Of a DNA stretch of 64,000 bases, positions 37,279-45,775 are shown one piece after another. The stretch comes from Streptococcus catagoni. GTDB lineage: Bacteria; Bacillota; Bacilli; Lactobacillales; Streptococcaceae. Location of the stretch: assembly GCF_011421425.1 (NCBI RefSeq), contig NZ_WPCW01000005.1, positions 39,001-103,000 of the forward strand. The letters run 5' to 3'. Under the pieces are notes generated by a model, which searched no databases, had not been told where the DNA came from, and saw only the letters and a list, made by a program, of their open reading frames with translations. A program made the position numbers and the translations under genes. Positions within the stretch are counted from its first letter, which is position 1, and each line of letters begins with the position of its first letter.

Positions 37279-37679
37279 TTTTGAAAAATCCCCTGCTTAA
37301 AGGTCCCTTTGTAAACCTTATTATTTTTTGCTTTCAGAACCCCTTTACCATCAGCTTCCCCTTTTTTGAAGTCGCCCTTATAGGACCAGCCTGTTTTGGC
37401 ATTATAAGTTCCTTTACCTTCGAAAACGCCATCGTGAAAATCGCCTACATAGTAATCTCCATTTTCATACACGAGTTTTCCCTTGCCATTCATACGATGG
37501 TTGACAACATAACCAGTATACTTTATTTTGCCATTATTAAAGGTCAGTGCTGCTTTTGATTTATGATTAACGGTCAAAACGGAGAGTCCGCAGACTAAAA
37601 TCACAATAAGCGCGAAAATCTCCAATTTAGTTCGTGAAATATTAAGTTTTTGAATAAACTCTTTTACTTTTATCATCAT
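37275..37679 (-). CDS. Membrane-anchored MORN-repeat protein
   Basis: 134 aa from the ATG pair at 37679; an upstream extension overlaps ptp and lacks a ribosome site. One membrane helix (IFALIVILVCGLSVLTV, about residues 22-38) is followed by about four MORN repeats: GNGKLVYENGDYYVGDFHDG-type with the Y-x-G-x-F/W pattern. In streptococci this gene stands between ptp and the acyltransferase, and MORN repeats may position proteins at the membrane. Specific role unknown. Confidence 0.82.
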   Translation of the reverse strand: MMIKVKEFIQKLNISRTKLEIFALIVILVCGLSVLTVNHKSKAALTFNNGKIKYTGYVVNHRMNGKGKLVYENGDYYVGDFHDGVFEGKGTYNAKTGWSYKGDFKKGEADGKGVLKAKNNKVYKGTFKQGIFQK

Positions 37680-37704
37680 TGCTCTCTTCAATCTAATAAA
37701 TATA

Positions 37705-38145
37705 TCAATGTTTTTGCTGATCCTGCCATTGAGACAACCAAAGTTGGCAGCCCTTTGTAACCAGCTGATAGGTTTCTTCAAAATCACCTGTATACCAAGG
37801 ATCTGGCACCCCACTATCATTAAACAAGTGGATTTTATGATCCCATTTACCCTTGGATAATTTTTGTAAATCTTTTATATTTTCCTGATCCATACCAATA
37901 ACATAGTCAAATGCTGCTAGATCATCTTCAGTAATTTGCTGGGACTTTTTTTGGTGATTATAGTCAATTCCGTATTTTTGAAGTATCTTTTGAGTCCCTG
38001 GATGAATAAGGTTACCATGTTCCCAGTTGGAAGTTCCCCTACTTTCGATGATAAAATCCTGACTTCCAACTTGAGACTTCATCACAAATTCAGCCATTGT
38101 ACTTCTGCAAATGTTCCCTAAACAGACAAAACAAATTTTTTTCAT
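37705..38145 (-). CDS. ptp: Low-molecular-weight protein tyrosine phosphatase
   Basis: 146 aa. The P-loop CLGNICRS (C-x5-R-S) is near residue 9, preceded by VCFV-like text, and the general-acid segment DPWYTGDFEETY lies near the end. Such phosphatases act on protein tyrosine phosphates; in streptococci this ortholog affects virulence. I start at ATG 38145; the frame opens with a TTG one codon earlier. Confidence 0.93.
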   Translation of the reverse strand: MKKICFVCLGNICRSTMAEFVMKSQVGSQDFIIESRGTSNWEHGNLIHPGTQKILQKYGIDYNHQKKSQQITEDDLAAFDYVIGMDQENIKDLQKLSKGKWDHKIHLFNDSGVPDPWYTGDFEETYQLVTKGCQLWLSQWQDQQKH

Positions 38146-38590
38146 CAAAATACTCCTTGTCTTAAATTATAACAAATTATCATCTCATTACGCTCAAATA
38201 GATTTACTATTTTCACATCATTTACACTATCCCATTATTAGTAATTCATAGACTTTCCAAGATTTTTAAGAGTGCTTAAGTTTAGGTTGTTCTTATCCTA
38301 AAAAACATTTGATAAAACAAGATACAGACAGAAGCTCTCCAATAAATGAGGAGTTTCTTTAGTCTTTTTATAGCTAACTTAAATGAGTTCTTAAAAATAA
38401 ACGTTCGGTTCTCAGAATGTATAAGCCAAGTATCCCAATTATTATAACATGCTTTCACTTATTTCCGAAATTTTTCCTATTTTTAATATAAAAACTTTTA
38501 AAATGACGGAGCTCTAAGCCTCTCAGGCAAAGCCAAAAAAAGTCCTAGACACTCTAGAACTTTTAATTTTCTTATACTATTTAAAATATG
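38146..38590. other. Intergenic region between ptp and ruvB
   Basis: No coding frame is convincing. A -10-like TATAAT on the minus strand lies about 25 bases before ptp, with AAGGAG before the ATG. The ruvB terminator is at 38535-38564. The rest is AT-rich with no strong repeat. Confidence 0.6.
38535..38564 (-). terminator. ruvB terminator
   Basis: Minus strand AAAGTTCTAGA-GTG-TCTAGGACTTT followed by further T, a nearly perfect eleven-pair stem. Confidence 0.9.
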
Positions 38591-39589
38591 TTATTTATTA
38601 AGGAAAGGATAGTTCAGATGCTTATAGGCTTTTTCAGTTGCAACACGTCCTGTTCTAGTGCGCATAATAAAACCTTTTTGAATGAGATAAGGTTCGTACA
38701 TATCCTCAACAGTATCTCTTTCCTCGGCTATATTAACAGATAAAGTCCCTAAACCAACTGGACCTCCCTTGTACATTTCAATCATGGTACGCAGTATCTT
38801 TTGGTCCACATAGTCCAGACCTTCTCGGTCAACATCTAACATATCCAAAGCCTTATCAGTTACTTGACTGGTGATGATCCCATCTCCCAAGATCTGCGCA
38901 TAATCCCTAACCCTTTTTAAGAGACGATTGGCAATACGTGGGGTTCCACGACTACGACGCGCTAGTTCGTGCGCCGCTTCATGAACAATTTCCATCTTAA
39001 AAATGTCTGCTGTTCTTTCAACAATTTCAGTTAAGTCTCCCACTTGATAATACTCCATATGCCCCGTAATACCAAAACGAGCCCTAAGAGGATTAGAAAG
39101 CATCCCCGCTCGAGTGGTTGCTCCAATGAGCGTAAACGGAGGCAAATTCAAGTGAACACTTCTACTGCCATCTCCTGCACCAATCATGATGTCAATATAG
39201 AAATCTTCCATAGCACTATAAAGAACTTCCTCTACAGCCATTGGTAACCTATGGATTTCATCAATAAATAAAACATCACCAGGTTCCAAATCATTAAGAA
39301 TGGCAACCAAATCCCCAGCCTTTTCAATCGCAGGTCCTGATGTTTGTTTGAGATTAACACCAAGCTCATTTGCAATCACAAAGGCCATGGTTGTCTTACC
39401 CAGTCCTGGAGGCCCAAAAAGCAAGACATGATCTAATGATTCATCGCGCATCTTTGCGGCTTCTATAAATATGGTTAATTGATCCTTAACCTTATCCTGT
39501 CCAATATATTCTCTTAAGTATTGGGGACGTAAGGTTCTCTCCACAAGTTCTTCGTCTCCCATTAAATCCTTATCTAAAATTCTAGCCAT
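38591..39589 (-). CDS. ruvB: Holliday junction branch migration helicase RuvB
   Basis: 332 aa AAA+ motor. Walker [20 protein letters not shown], Walker [11 protein letters not shown], sensor 1 [10 protein letters not shown] and the C-terminal winged-helix domain are in order. RuvB drives Holliday junctions with RuvA. It is complete and starts [14 protein letters not shown]. Confidence 0.98.
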   Translation of the reverse strand: MARILDKDLMGDEELVERTLRPQYLREYIGQDKVKDQLTIFIEAAKMRDESLDHVLLFGPPGLGKTTMAFVIANELGVNLKQTSGPAIEKAGDLVAILNDLEPGDVLFIDEIHRLPMAVEEVLYSAMEDFYIDIMIGAGDGSRSVHLNLPPFTLIGATTRAGMLSNPLRARFGITGHMEYYQVGDLTEIVERTADIFKMEIVHEAAHELARRSRGTPRIANRLLKRVRDYAQILGDGIITSQVTDKALDMLDVDREGLDYVDQKILRTMIEMYKGGPVGLGTLSVNIAEERDTVEDMYEPYLIQKGFIMRTRTGRVATEKAYKHLNYPFLNK

Positions 39590-39776
39590 GGACTTATTAT
39601 AGCATGATTTAAGTGATTTAAAAATTAATTGATTAACGAGTTAACAGTTAATTTAATTATAATATTGCGCTATAATGACGTATTGGTGTCTAAGGGGGCG
39701 GTTGATAGATATAAAAGTATATTGTGTCGCTTTTGTTTTTAGTTATATGAAAGTTTAGGATAGGAGATTTTAACTA

Positions 39777-40969
39777 ATGAAAAAGATATCGATCATTTTT
39801 CCCTTAGCATTTTACTGTTTTTATTGGCTCAATTCATAGGGTAGAAGCCATTACTTCTGGTGACAATATTCTTGATCATCAACCTGTAGAGCCTTCCGGA
39901 GATTTTATTGTTATTAACGTTGAAGGCCTAATAAACAACGATGCCAATAAGGTTATTCATATTCCTTTTATTGACTTCGAGTTAAATGGACGCAGCAGTA
40001 TTCAGAAACAAGAGTTAATAGCTGCCATTGCAGATAAGTTACAAGCATTGGGGCTTCAGCAGCCATTAAAGGTTGTAGGTCTAAATAGTGATATTATACT
40101 AGCTGATAATGAAAAAAAAGTATGACACTAAAAATGAAGAAATAATACTAAATGGAGATCGGCAACGCATCCAAAAGAAATATCGCCTTAACGGGACAGT
40201 TAGACTTGAAAAAGTCAATACTACCATAACTGATCCTGCCAGTCAGGTAAAATTGTCTTATAGTGCCCAATTTCTTCTACAAGATCCCTCAACAGGGCAA
40301 CTCTCTGTTTATATGACCTACCAAAATGATCACATTGATACATTAGCTATTGGAAGAAAAATAACCTCTGCTGATTTTACAAACTATGCAAAATCATTAA
40401 TTGCCAATCATGCAGCCTTCCAAAATTATGAAATTGTTGGGCGTTTGAAAACAACTTTATACGAAGATTACACGTTAGATTACGGTAAAAGACGTATTAC
40501 TTTATATGATAATCAGTTCCCAGAAGCTTTTTCATATGAAGTGAAAGCAAGACAAGTCTACTATATCTATCATGATACACTTGGACAAAATAAAGAGCTT
40601 GATAATAGCGATTCCATTTGGGAACAATATATTATCGGTCCCAAAAAACAGAAACACTCCTATATAGATGAATCACAAGTTTCAGATTCTCAGACCTATC
40701 CAGCTAGTTACATATGTAATGGTGTCACTATAAAAACTGGAAAAAACAGTATTTCTGATGAGAATTCCAAAAACTATCAAGGCTTAGAAAAACTTATTAT
40801 TGGAAAAGATGGGCAAAAATATGTTGCCAAACAAGTTCAATTTAATAAGCAACTGAAAACATTTACGATCACTCTTTCTAGGAACCATAGACCTAACTAT
40901 ATAAAGCTAAGAACCTTGGTCAACTTGACTGAGGTTCTTATTTATCCAATATTCCACCAGTCTTTTTAA
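39777..40969 (+). pseudogene. Streptokinase/Pau-family plasminogen activator, frameshifted
   Basis: Three reading frames must be joined. ATG 39777 opens MKKISIIFPLAF and soon stops; the alpha-like domain is read from 39841 (VEAITSGDN ... GDFIVINVEGLIN ... LADNEKK) to a TGA at 40123; the next frame takes over at an A8 run (40112-40119) and runs to 40969. The later part has streptokinase-like text: VKLSYSAQFLLQD, DTLAIGRKITSADF, FSYEVKARQVYYI, LDNSDSIWEQYIIG. Length about 397 codons, between PauA and streptokinase (440). Its stop codon directly abuts the comS stop on the other strand. Confidence 0.8.
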
Positions 40970-41065
40970 TTAGAGCCACCACCATTCATGTGAAGCTGCA
41001 ATTAATGCTGCTAAGCTTAACATTGTCAACAAAATAGATAATTTATTTTTTGTTGTTTTTCTCAT
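40970..41065 (-). CDS. comS: ComS, precursor of the competence pheromone XIP
   Basis: 31 residues, MRKTTKNKLSILLTMLSLAA at the start and SHEWWWL at the end; AGGAGG lies 8 bases before the ATG. It has the ComS layout: basic start, hydrophobic middle, C-terminal pheromone with a double-tryptophan motif; here three tryptophans stand in a row. The mature XIP is probably the last seven or eight residues. Its promoter has a perfect ComR box and it lies directly after comR, as in pyogenic and mutans streptococci. Confidence 0.92.
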   Translation of the reverse strand: MRKTTKNKLSILLTMLSLAALIAASHEWWWL

Positions 41066-41092
41066 AAATCCACCTCCTTTTTTTATAAAGCT

Positions 41093-41135
41093 ATTATAAA
41101 AGAAACTTAGAAAATGTAACATGACATATATGTCA
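41093..41135 (-). promoter_or_regulatory. ComR box and comS promoter
   Basis: TGACATATATGTCA (41135-41122) is a perfect 14-base palindrome of the ComR-box type (GACAT-AT-ATGTC), followed by a T-rich stretch and TATAAT (41098-41093). Spacing from box to -10 is 23 bases. The outer TGA of the box is the comR stop codon, so coding and operator sequence overlap. Confidence 0.9.
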
Positions 41136-42038
41136 CTTTATATCATTTTCCCATTCTCTCCTTATGTTTTCTTCTAAATGATGATTTCCCATTAATAGGG
41201 CAAATTGGAGTGCCTTGTTATAGCAAACTTCTGCAGTTAGTTGGTCTTTTTTAAAATAAAGATTATATTTCCACTCCATTAAATTTAGTATAGGCATTCT
41301 TTGAAAATCCTGAATTTTAGTTGTCACTTTTTTGCTAGCTTTAACAATCTTTTTAACTTGTATTTTATTTTCTAATTGGATTGAGATAGAAAAAAAGGTT
41401 ACTAATAGTTGATTCAACAAAAATAAGTCTTCTACATCTAATAGATCAATTTGACCTAAAACTTTGTCTAACAAAGAATTATAAAGTTTTTCATCATACC
41501 ATTCTTTTGAAAATTTAGAAGTTCTACAACAAACAAGGTAGAGGTCAATTAATATTAAATCATTCGCTAAGTATCTTTCCTTAATTTTTAATTGTTCTAA
41601 ATACTCATTTATTATTTCACAACCATAATTGGTATTATCACTTAAGGTTACATCCATAGAAGTCTGTAAACAATCAACAATAATCTGTTCAACTTCTGGT
41701 AAACTCTCATAGTGGTCAATGAAAATCTCAGAAAGTTGATTATCTCTTTGCGACAACCTAAATTCATCCGTATAGGTTGGAGTTCTGAGGAGACTATATT
41801 TTAATTCCTTATATCTTCTAGGTAATTCAAAGTCTTTACTATCTGTTAATAAACCTACTGAAACTTCTAGCGCCTTAGCTATAACCATAACTTTTGCTAG
41901 ACTCGGTATGGACTGTCCCGACTCTATTCTAGCCAACTGCCTAATGGATAACTCTTTTTCATCCCCGCAGATGTCCTCTCTGGTCAACTTCTTTGCAATT
42001 CTTAAATTCTTAACTTTTTCACCAAAATCTCTCCACAT
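41133..42038 (-). CDS. comR: ComR, Rgg-family pheromone receptor and competence activator
   Basis: 301 aa. N-terminal HTH (FGEKVKNLRIAKKLTREDIC ... RQLARIESGQSIPSLAKVM, residues about 4-55) and a C-terminal TPR domain rich in L and I that binds XIP. ComR-XIP activates comS and sigX. ATG 42038 (MWRDFGEK) is chosen because GGGGGAT precedes it. It is between purB and comS, the conserved streptococcal place. The frame is intact, so the pheromone circuit looks functional at this locus. Confidence 0.93.
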   Translation of the reverse strand: MWRDFGEKVKNLRIAKKLTREDICGDEKELSIRQLARIESGQSIPSLAKVMVIAKALEVSVGLLTDSKDFELPRRYKELKYSLLRTPTYTDEFRLSQRDNQLSEIFIDHYESLPEVEQIIVDCLQTSMDVTLSDNTNYGCEIINEYLEQLKIKERYLANDLILIDLYLVCCRTSKFSKEWYDEKLYNSLLDKVLGQIDLLDVEDLFLLNQLLVTFFSISIQLENKIQVKKIVKASKKVTTKIQDFQRMPILNLMEWKYNLYFKKDQLTAEVCYNKALQFALLMGNHHLEENIRREWENDIK

Positions 42039-42149
42039 AATATCCCCCAAAATTATTTTATCCATTATAACACGTTTATAATAGGATTAACATAAAATGA
42101 TAGAATTTTTTCGGAAATTAAAAAGGCCGTAGCCTTTTTTCTCTATTTT

Positions 42150-43442
42150 TTAAAGTCCCAAACGGTCAAACACCTCATCAACGCGTTTAGTATAGTAAGT
42201 AGGATCAAACAATTCATCAATATCAGCCTGACTGAGGCGGGAAGTTACTTCTTCATCTGTTTCTAACAAAGTCTTGAAGTCAACCTGATTATCCCACGAA
42301 TAAGCTGTTTTAGGCTGCACTAAATCGTAAGCCTCTTCGCGTGTCATGCCTTTTTCAATCAGCGTCAACATCACCCTTTGACTGTAAATAAGACCAAAGG
42401 TAGAATTCATGTTACGAAGCATATTGTCAGGGAAAATTGTTAAGTTTTTGACGATATTGCCGAAGCGGTTAAGCATGTAGTTAATTAAAATGGTGGTATC
42501 AGGTGTAATGATCCGTTCTGCAGATGAGTGCGAGATATCACGTTCATGCCACAATGCCACATTTTCATAAGCTGTCAGCATATGCCCACGAATAACACGC
42601 GCTAAGCCTGTCATATTCTCTGAACCAATTGGGTTACGTTTGTGAGGCATGGCAGAGCTACCTTTTTGCCCTTTGGCAAAGAACTCTTCTACTTCACGTT
42701 GTTCAGATTTTTGCAGACCACGGATTTCAGTTGCCATACGTTCAATAGATGTCGCGATGCTAGCAAGCACAGCAAAATATTCTGCATGAAGGTCTCGTGG
42801 TAATACCTGAGTTGAAATTTCTTGAGGACGAATGCCAAGTTTGCCACAAACATACTCTTCCACAAATGGAGGAATATTGGCAAAATTACCTACCGCGCCA
42901 GAGATTTTCCCAGCCTCAACGCCAGCAGCAGCATGTTCAAAACGCTCCTGATTACGTTTCATTTCGCTGTACCAAGTTGCCAACTTAAGACCAAAAGTGG
43001 TTGGCTCAGCGTGTACGCCATGAGTACGCCCCATCATAATGGTCATCTTATGCTCACGTGCCTTGTCAGCCACAATATTTGTGAAGTTTTCAAGGTCGCG
43101 ACGGATAATGTCATTAGCCTGTTTGTAAAGGTAGCCGTAGGCAGTGTCAACAACGTCAGTTGATGTCAAACCATAGTGAACCCACTTACGCTCTTCACCA
43201 AGCGTTTCAGAAACAGCACGTGTAAAAGCCACCACGTCATGACGGGTTTCTTTTTCAATCTCAAGAATGCGGTCCACATCAAAATCCGCATGCTCACGAA
43301 TCTTAGCCACATCTTCCTTAGGAATCTCACCCAACTCAGCCCAAGCTTCATCGGCCAAAATCTCAACCTCTAACCAAGCACGGTACTTATTTTCCTCACT
43401 CCAAATCTCCGCCATTTCCGGGCGTGAATAACGTGTTAACAT
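42150..43442 (-). CDS. purB: Adenylosuccinate lyase PurB
   Basis: 430 aa, intact. It splits adenylosuccinate to AMP (salvage) and SAICAR to AICAR (de novo). [20 protein letters not shown] is the canonical start, with AGGAG upstream. The signature [17 protein letters not shown] and the catalytic [10 protein letters not shown] are present. It is the only undamaged gene of the local pur set, as expected if de novo synthesis was lost but IMP-to-AMP conversion is still needed. Confidence 0.98.
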   Translation of the reverse strand: MLTRYSRPEMAEIWSEENKYRAWLEVEILADEAWAELGEIPKEDVAKIREHADFDVDRILEIEKETRHDVVAFTRAVSETLGEERKWVHYGLTSTDVVDTAYGYLYKQANDIIRRDLENFTNIVADKAREHKMTIMMGRTHGVHAEPTTFGLKLATWYSEMKRNQERFEHAAAGVEAGKISGAVGNFANIPPFVEEYVCGKLGIRPQEISTQVLPRDLHAEYFAVLASIATSIERMATEIRGLQKSEQREVEEFFAKGQKGSSAMPHKRNPIGSENMTGLARVIRGHMLTAYENVALWHERDISHSSAERIITPDTTILINYMLNRFGNIVKNLTIFPDNMLRNMNSTFGLIYSQRVMLTLIEKGMTREEAYDLVQPKTAYSWDNQVDFKTLLETDEEVTSRLSQADIDELFDPTYYTKRVDEVFDRLGL

Positions 43443-43452
43443 GTTTTCTCCT

Positions 43453-43555
43453 TTATGTAGTTTGACTAATATCTGAGGTATCAAATAAATCTTTAAATAA
43501 TTCTTTTTATATCATCACTATTTTCCTGGTCAATTTTTGATAAAATATCACTCAT
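43453..43555 (-). pseudogene. Small ORF of 20 codons, or 33 codons with one frameshift
   Basis: AAGGAGG lies before ATG 43555; the frame reads [20 protein letters not shown] and stops at 43493. If one A is removed from the run at about 43505 it continues [17 protein letters not shown] to a stop at 43453 just before the purB ribosome site. It follows the Mrr-like gene by 11 bp in the same direction. A small partner of the nuclease or a degraded peptide are both possible. Confidence 0.4.
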
Positions 43556-43566
43556 AATATTCCTCC

Positions 43567-44340
43567 TTAAATCTCAAGATAATCTTTTTTTATTACTTCA
43601 TAGGATACTGTAATTGCAATGATTTGTGTCAAGTCTGTTCCCTCTAATGAAAAAGGAAGTGGAAACAGAACAAATTGTATCTGCATCAATTCTGCCATCT
43701 TAACAAGCCCTTTTAACTGATACCTTGAAACTCCTCTGACACAATATTTTTCTTTATCAGGAATTTTTTCATAATATAATTGCGCAAGATTTTTGGAATA
43801 AAATAAAGGAATAGTTGCAGGACCATTGTTACCATTTGGAGTTTGGTAAAGAGAACCAGTTACCTCTCCATTACATTGCTCCATAATCATCCAAAATGGT
43901 TCACCTTTCACTTTCTCATCCGGTAAAAAACCTTTCTTGAGGACACCTGAAAGTACATCAACAATAGTTGGTAATTCAGCTACTGTCATTAACTTTATTC
44001 CATTAGATTCTGCAAAAATTTTAGCTCCCTCTTGAAATCCTGCTTGAGAAATCATTATCCCAATCATATTTCCCATTCCTACATCTTTTAATTTTGTAGA
44101 AAAATCACGTATTTCTTTAACGGAGACTCTTTTTTTCCAATCTTTACATTCTATACCAACCCGACACTCTATATTTAAATGTGTGAATTGGTAATAAACA
44201 TCAAATTCATTTGTAGCTCCACTTTGGCCCTTTATCTTAACCTTTGTTGAAACTAAAACATTTTCATAATCATTTAATTCTAGCAGACGCGAATACACGT
44301 ATTGTGCATAATCTTCTAATTTTTTTCCAGTATTTACCAT
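43567..44340 (-). CDS. Mrr-like restriction endonuclease-fold protein
   Basis: 257 aa. Residues about 10-125 look like a PD-(D/E)xK nuclease of the Mrr type: NEFDVYYQFTHLNIECRVGIECKDWKK gives D and the E-x-K pair, followed by VSVKEIRDFSTKL and GIMISQAGFQEGAKIFAES. The C-terminal half is unrecognised. It sits between purK remnants and purB with no methylase near it, so it may be a type IV (modification-dependent) enzyme or a stand-alone nuclease. Likely acquired. Confidence 0.65.
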   Translation of the reverse strand: MVNTGKKLEDYAQYVYSRLLELNDYENVLVSTKVKIKGQSGATNEFDVYYQFTHLNIECRVGIECKDWKKRVSVKEIRDFSTKLKDVGMGNMIGIMISQAGFQEGAKIFAESNGIKLMTVAELPTIVDVLSGVLKKGFLPDEKVKGEPFWMIMEQCNGEVTGSLYQTPNGNNGPATIPLFYSKNLAQLYYEKIPDKEKYCVRGVSRYQLKGLVKMAELMQIQFVLFPLPFSLEGTDLTQIIAITVSYEVIKKDYLEI

Positions 44341-44367
44341 ACTATCGTTCCATACTTCTAAAACTCC

Positions 44368-44887
44368 TCAATTGCCACACACCGCCACATGTCCCATCTT
44401 GCGGTTATGCTTCGCTTCTAGTTTACCATAAAGGTGTAGGTGGGCGCTAGGGTTGTCTTGAAGAAATTGCTTCGCTTTATTCGTATATTACCCCAAAACA
44501 TTTAGCATAACTGCTGGTGTATGCAAATGAATAGCTGGCAGCGGCAAACCAAGCACACCCAGAATATGAGTGTCGAACTGTGAGAAATCACAAGCTTCAA
44601 TATAATAGTGCCCAGAATTATGAGGGCGTGAGGCAACTTCATTGACCACAATCTTATCTGCTGAAGCAAACATTTCCACGCAGAGCCTTCCAGCCAAATT
44701 CAAATGCTGAGAAAGCTCCCGCAGAGCCGCCATATCATCATAAGGTGCCACAATCATGTCACTGACACGAGAAGCCGGACAATCAGCAGACGGATCCAAA
44801 GTCCACCACCTTATGACCCATATAAATAGCCGAAATGGCCATCATTTGGCTGCCGCCAATAATCCCAACGATTTTAGATGAGTTCAT
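44368..44887 (-). pseudogene. purK: purK remnant (5-(carboxyamino)imidazole ribonucleotide synthase)
   Basis: The start [20 protein letters not shown] overlaps purE but has lost part of the GGGQLGQ loop. A frameshift follows at VVDFGS / DPSADCPASR. About 170 residues of the ATP-grasp domain are missing between AALRELSQHLN and LAGRLCVEMFASADKI. Near the end MLNVLG is cut by TAA, after which YTNKAKQFLQDNPSAHLHLY and GKLEAKHNRKMGHVAVCGN continue in frame. Clearly dead. Confidence 0.92.
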
Positions 44888-45230
44888 TTATCGACTCCTC
44901 TGCTAGTTTTCCTTGTTTTTCTGTATAATCAGCTAGCGCTTTTGCAATAGTTGTATGGTCTATGGACAAGATACGAAGAGCAAAGAGAGCGACATTTGTA
45001 GCTCCCGCTTCACCAATAGCCATGGTTGCCACCGGCAAGCCGCCTGGCATTTGAACGATAGAATAAAGAGAATCAACCCCGGAAAGAGCGCGTGATTTGA
45101 TTGGCACACCAATGACTGGTAAGCTAGTTTTTGTTACTACCATACCTGGTAGGTGGGCAGCGCCACCAGCTCCTGCAATGATTATTTTAATACCACGACC
45201 ACCTGACCCCAGAACTAAAAGTTTCATCAT
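44874..45230 (-). pseudogene. purE: purD'-'purE deletion fusion
   Basis: The open frame of 118 codons begins [12 protein letters not shown], which is the PurD N-terminus (KLLVxGSGGRE), and continues at once as Pur[55 protein letters not shown]. All but about ten codons of purD and the first about 45 of purE (including the SDxxxM substrate loop) are deleted; the joint lies at a shared CGTGGT-type stretch. The reading frame stays open, but neither activity can remain. Confidence 0.9.
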
Positions 45231-45471
45231 CCACCTCTTATTACGAATTTTATAATGATGGTATAACGCATATGTTCGGAATTTAAAAAAGATAGACGGA
45301 AAATCATCTATCTTTATCATTTATAACTCTCAGAAGACAGGGCTCAGCTAAAGCATCAGCCCTGAAGGCTCAACATCCCATGATCTTACTACAAGACATT
45401 TTTGCGATTTACTAAGCAAGGTGCTTTGTTACCATTATTTAAAATAATACAGTTTTAACAAGAGGTTTAAT

Positions 45472-45634
45472 ATGAAAATTGACTTGAGAAAAAAAGATTA
45501 TTATCTTATGCACATTGGCTACTATCGTACTTTCTAGTACAGTTTTATTTAATTTAAATGATTTGTCCTTTCCAATTTGGGTGAATTTTATCGCCTTATT
45601 AACCCTCTTGATATACAAAGATAAACAGAATTAG
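45472..45634 (+). pseudogene. Small two-helix membrane protein, frameshifted
   Basis: AAGAGG precedes ATG 45472, which reads MKIDLRKK and then leaves the good frame at an A7 run. One frame over, the sequence reads IIILCTLATIVLSSTVLFNL, then NDLSFPIWVNFIALLTLLIY and KDKQN, with two hydrophobic helices. Joined, about 54 codons. No family recognised; bacteriocin-immunity-like proteins have this size. Confidence 0.45.
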
Positions 45635-45775
45635 CCTTTAAATAGGAAACTCTTTTTTAGAACCTCTTAAAAGACTGACTAAGATTGAAGAAAACTCTTT
45701 TTTCCTCAATCTTTTTTATGTCTTTTTCTCTTTTTTTCTACCAACTTTCGAATAATCAATTACAGGAGGTAGAAA

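Noticed and set aside
39777..40969. Programmed frameshifting in the streptokinase-like gene
   Set aside because: Two separate shifts, one within the signal peptide and without slippery-site geometry, are better explained by decay; the A8 run remains worth resequencing.
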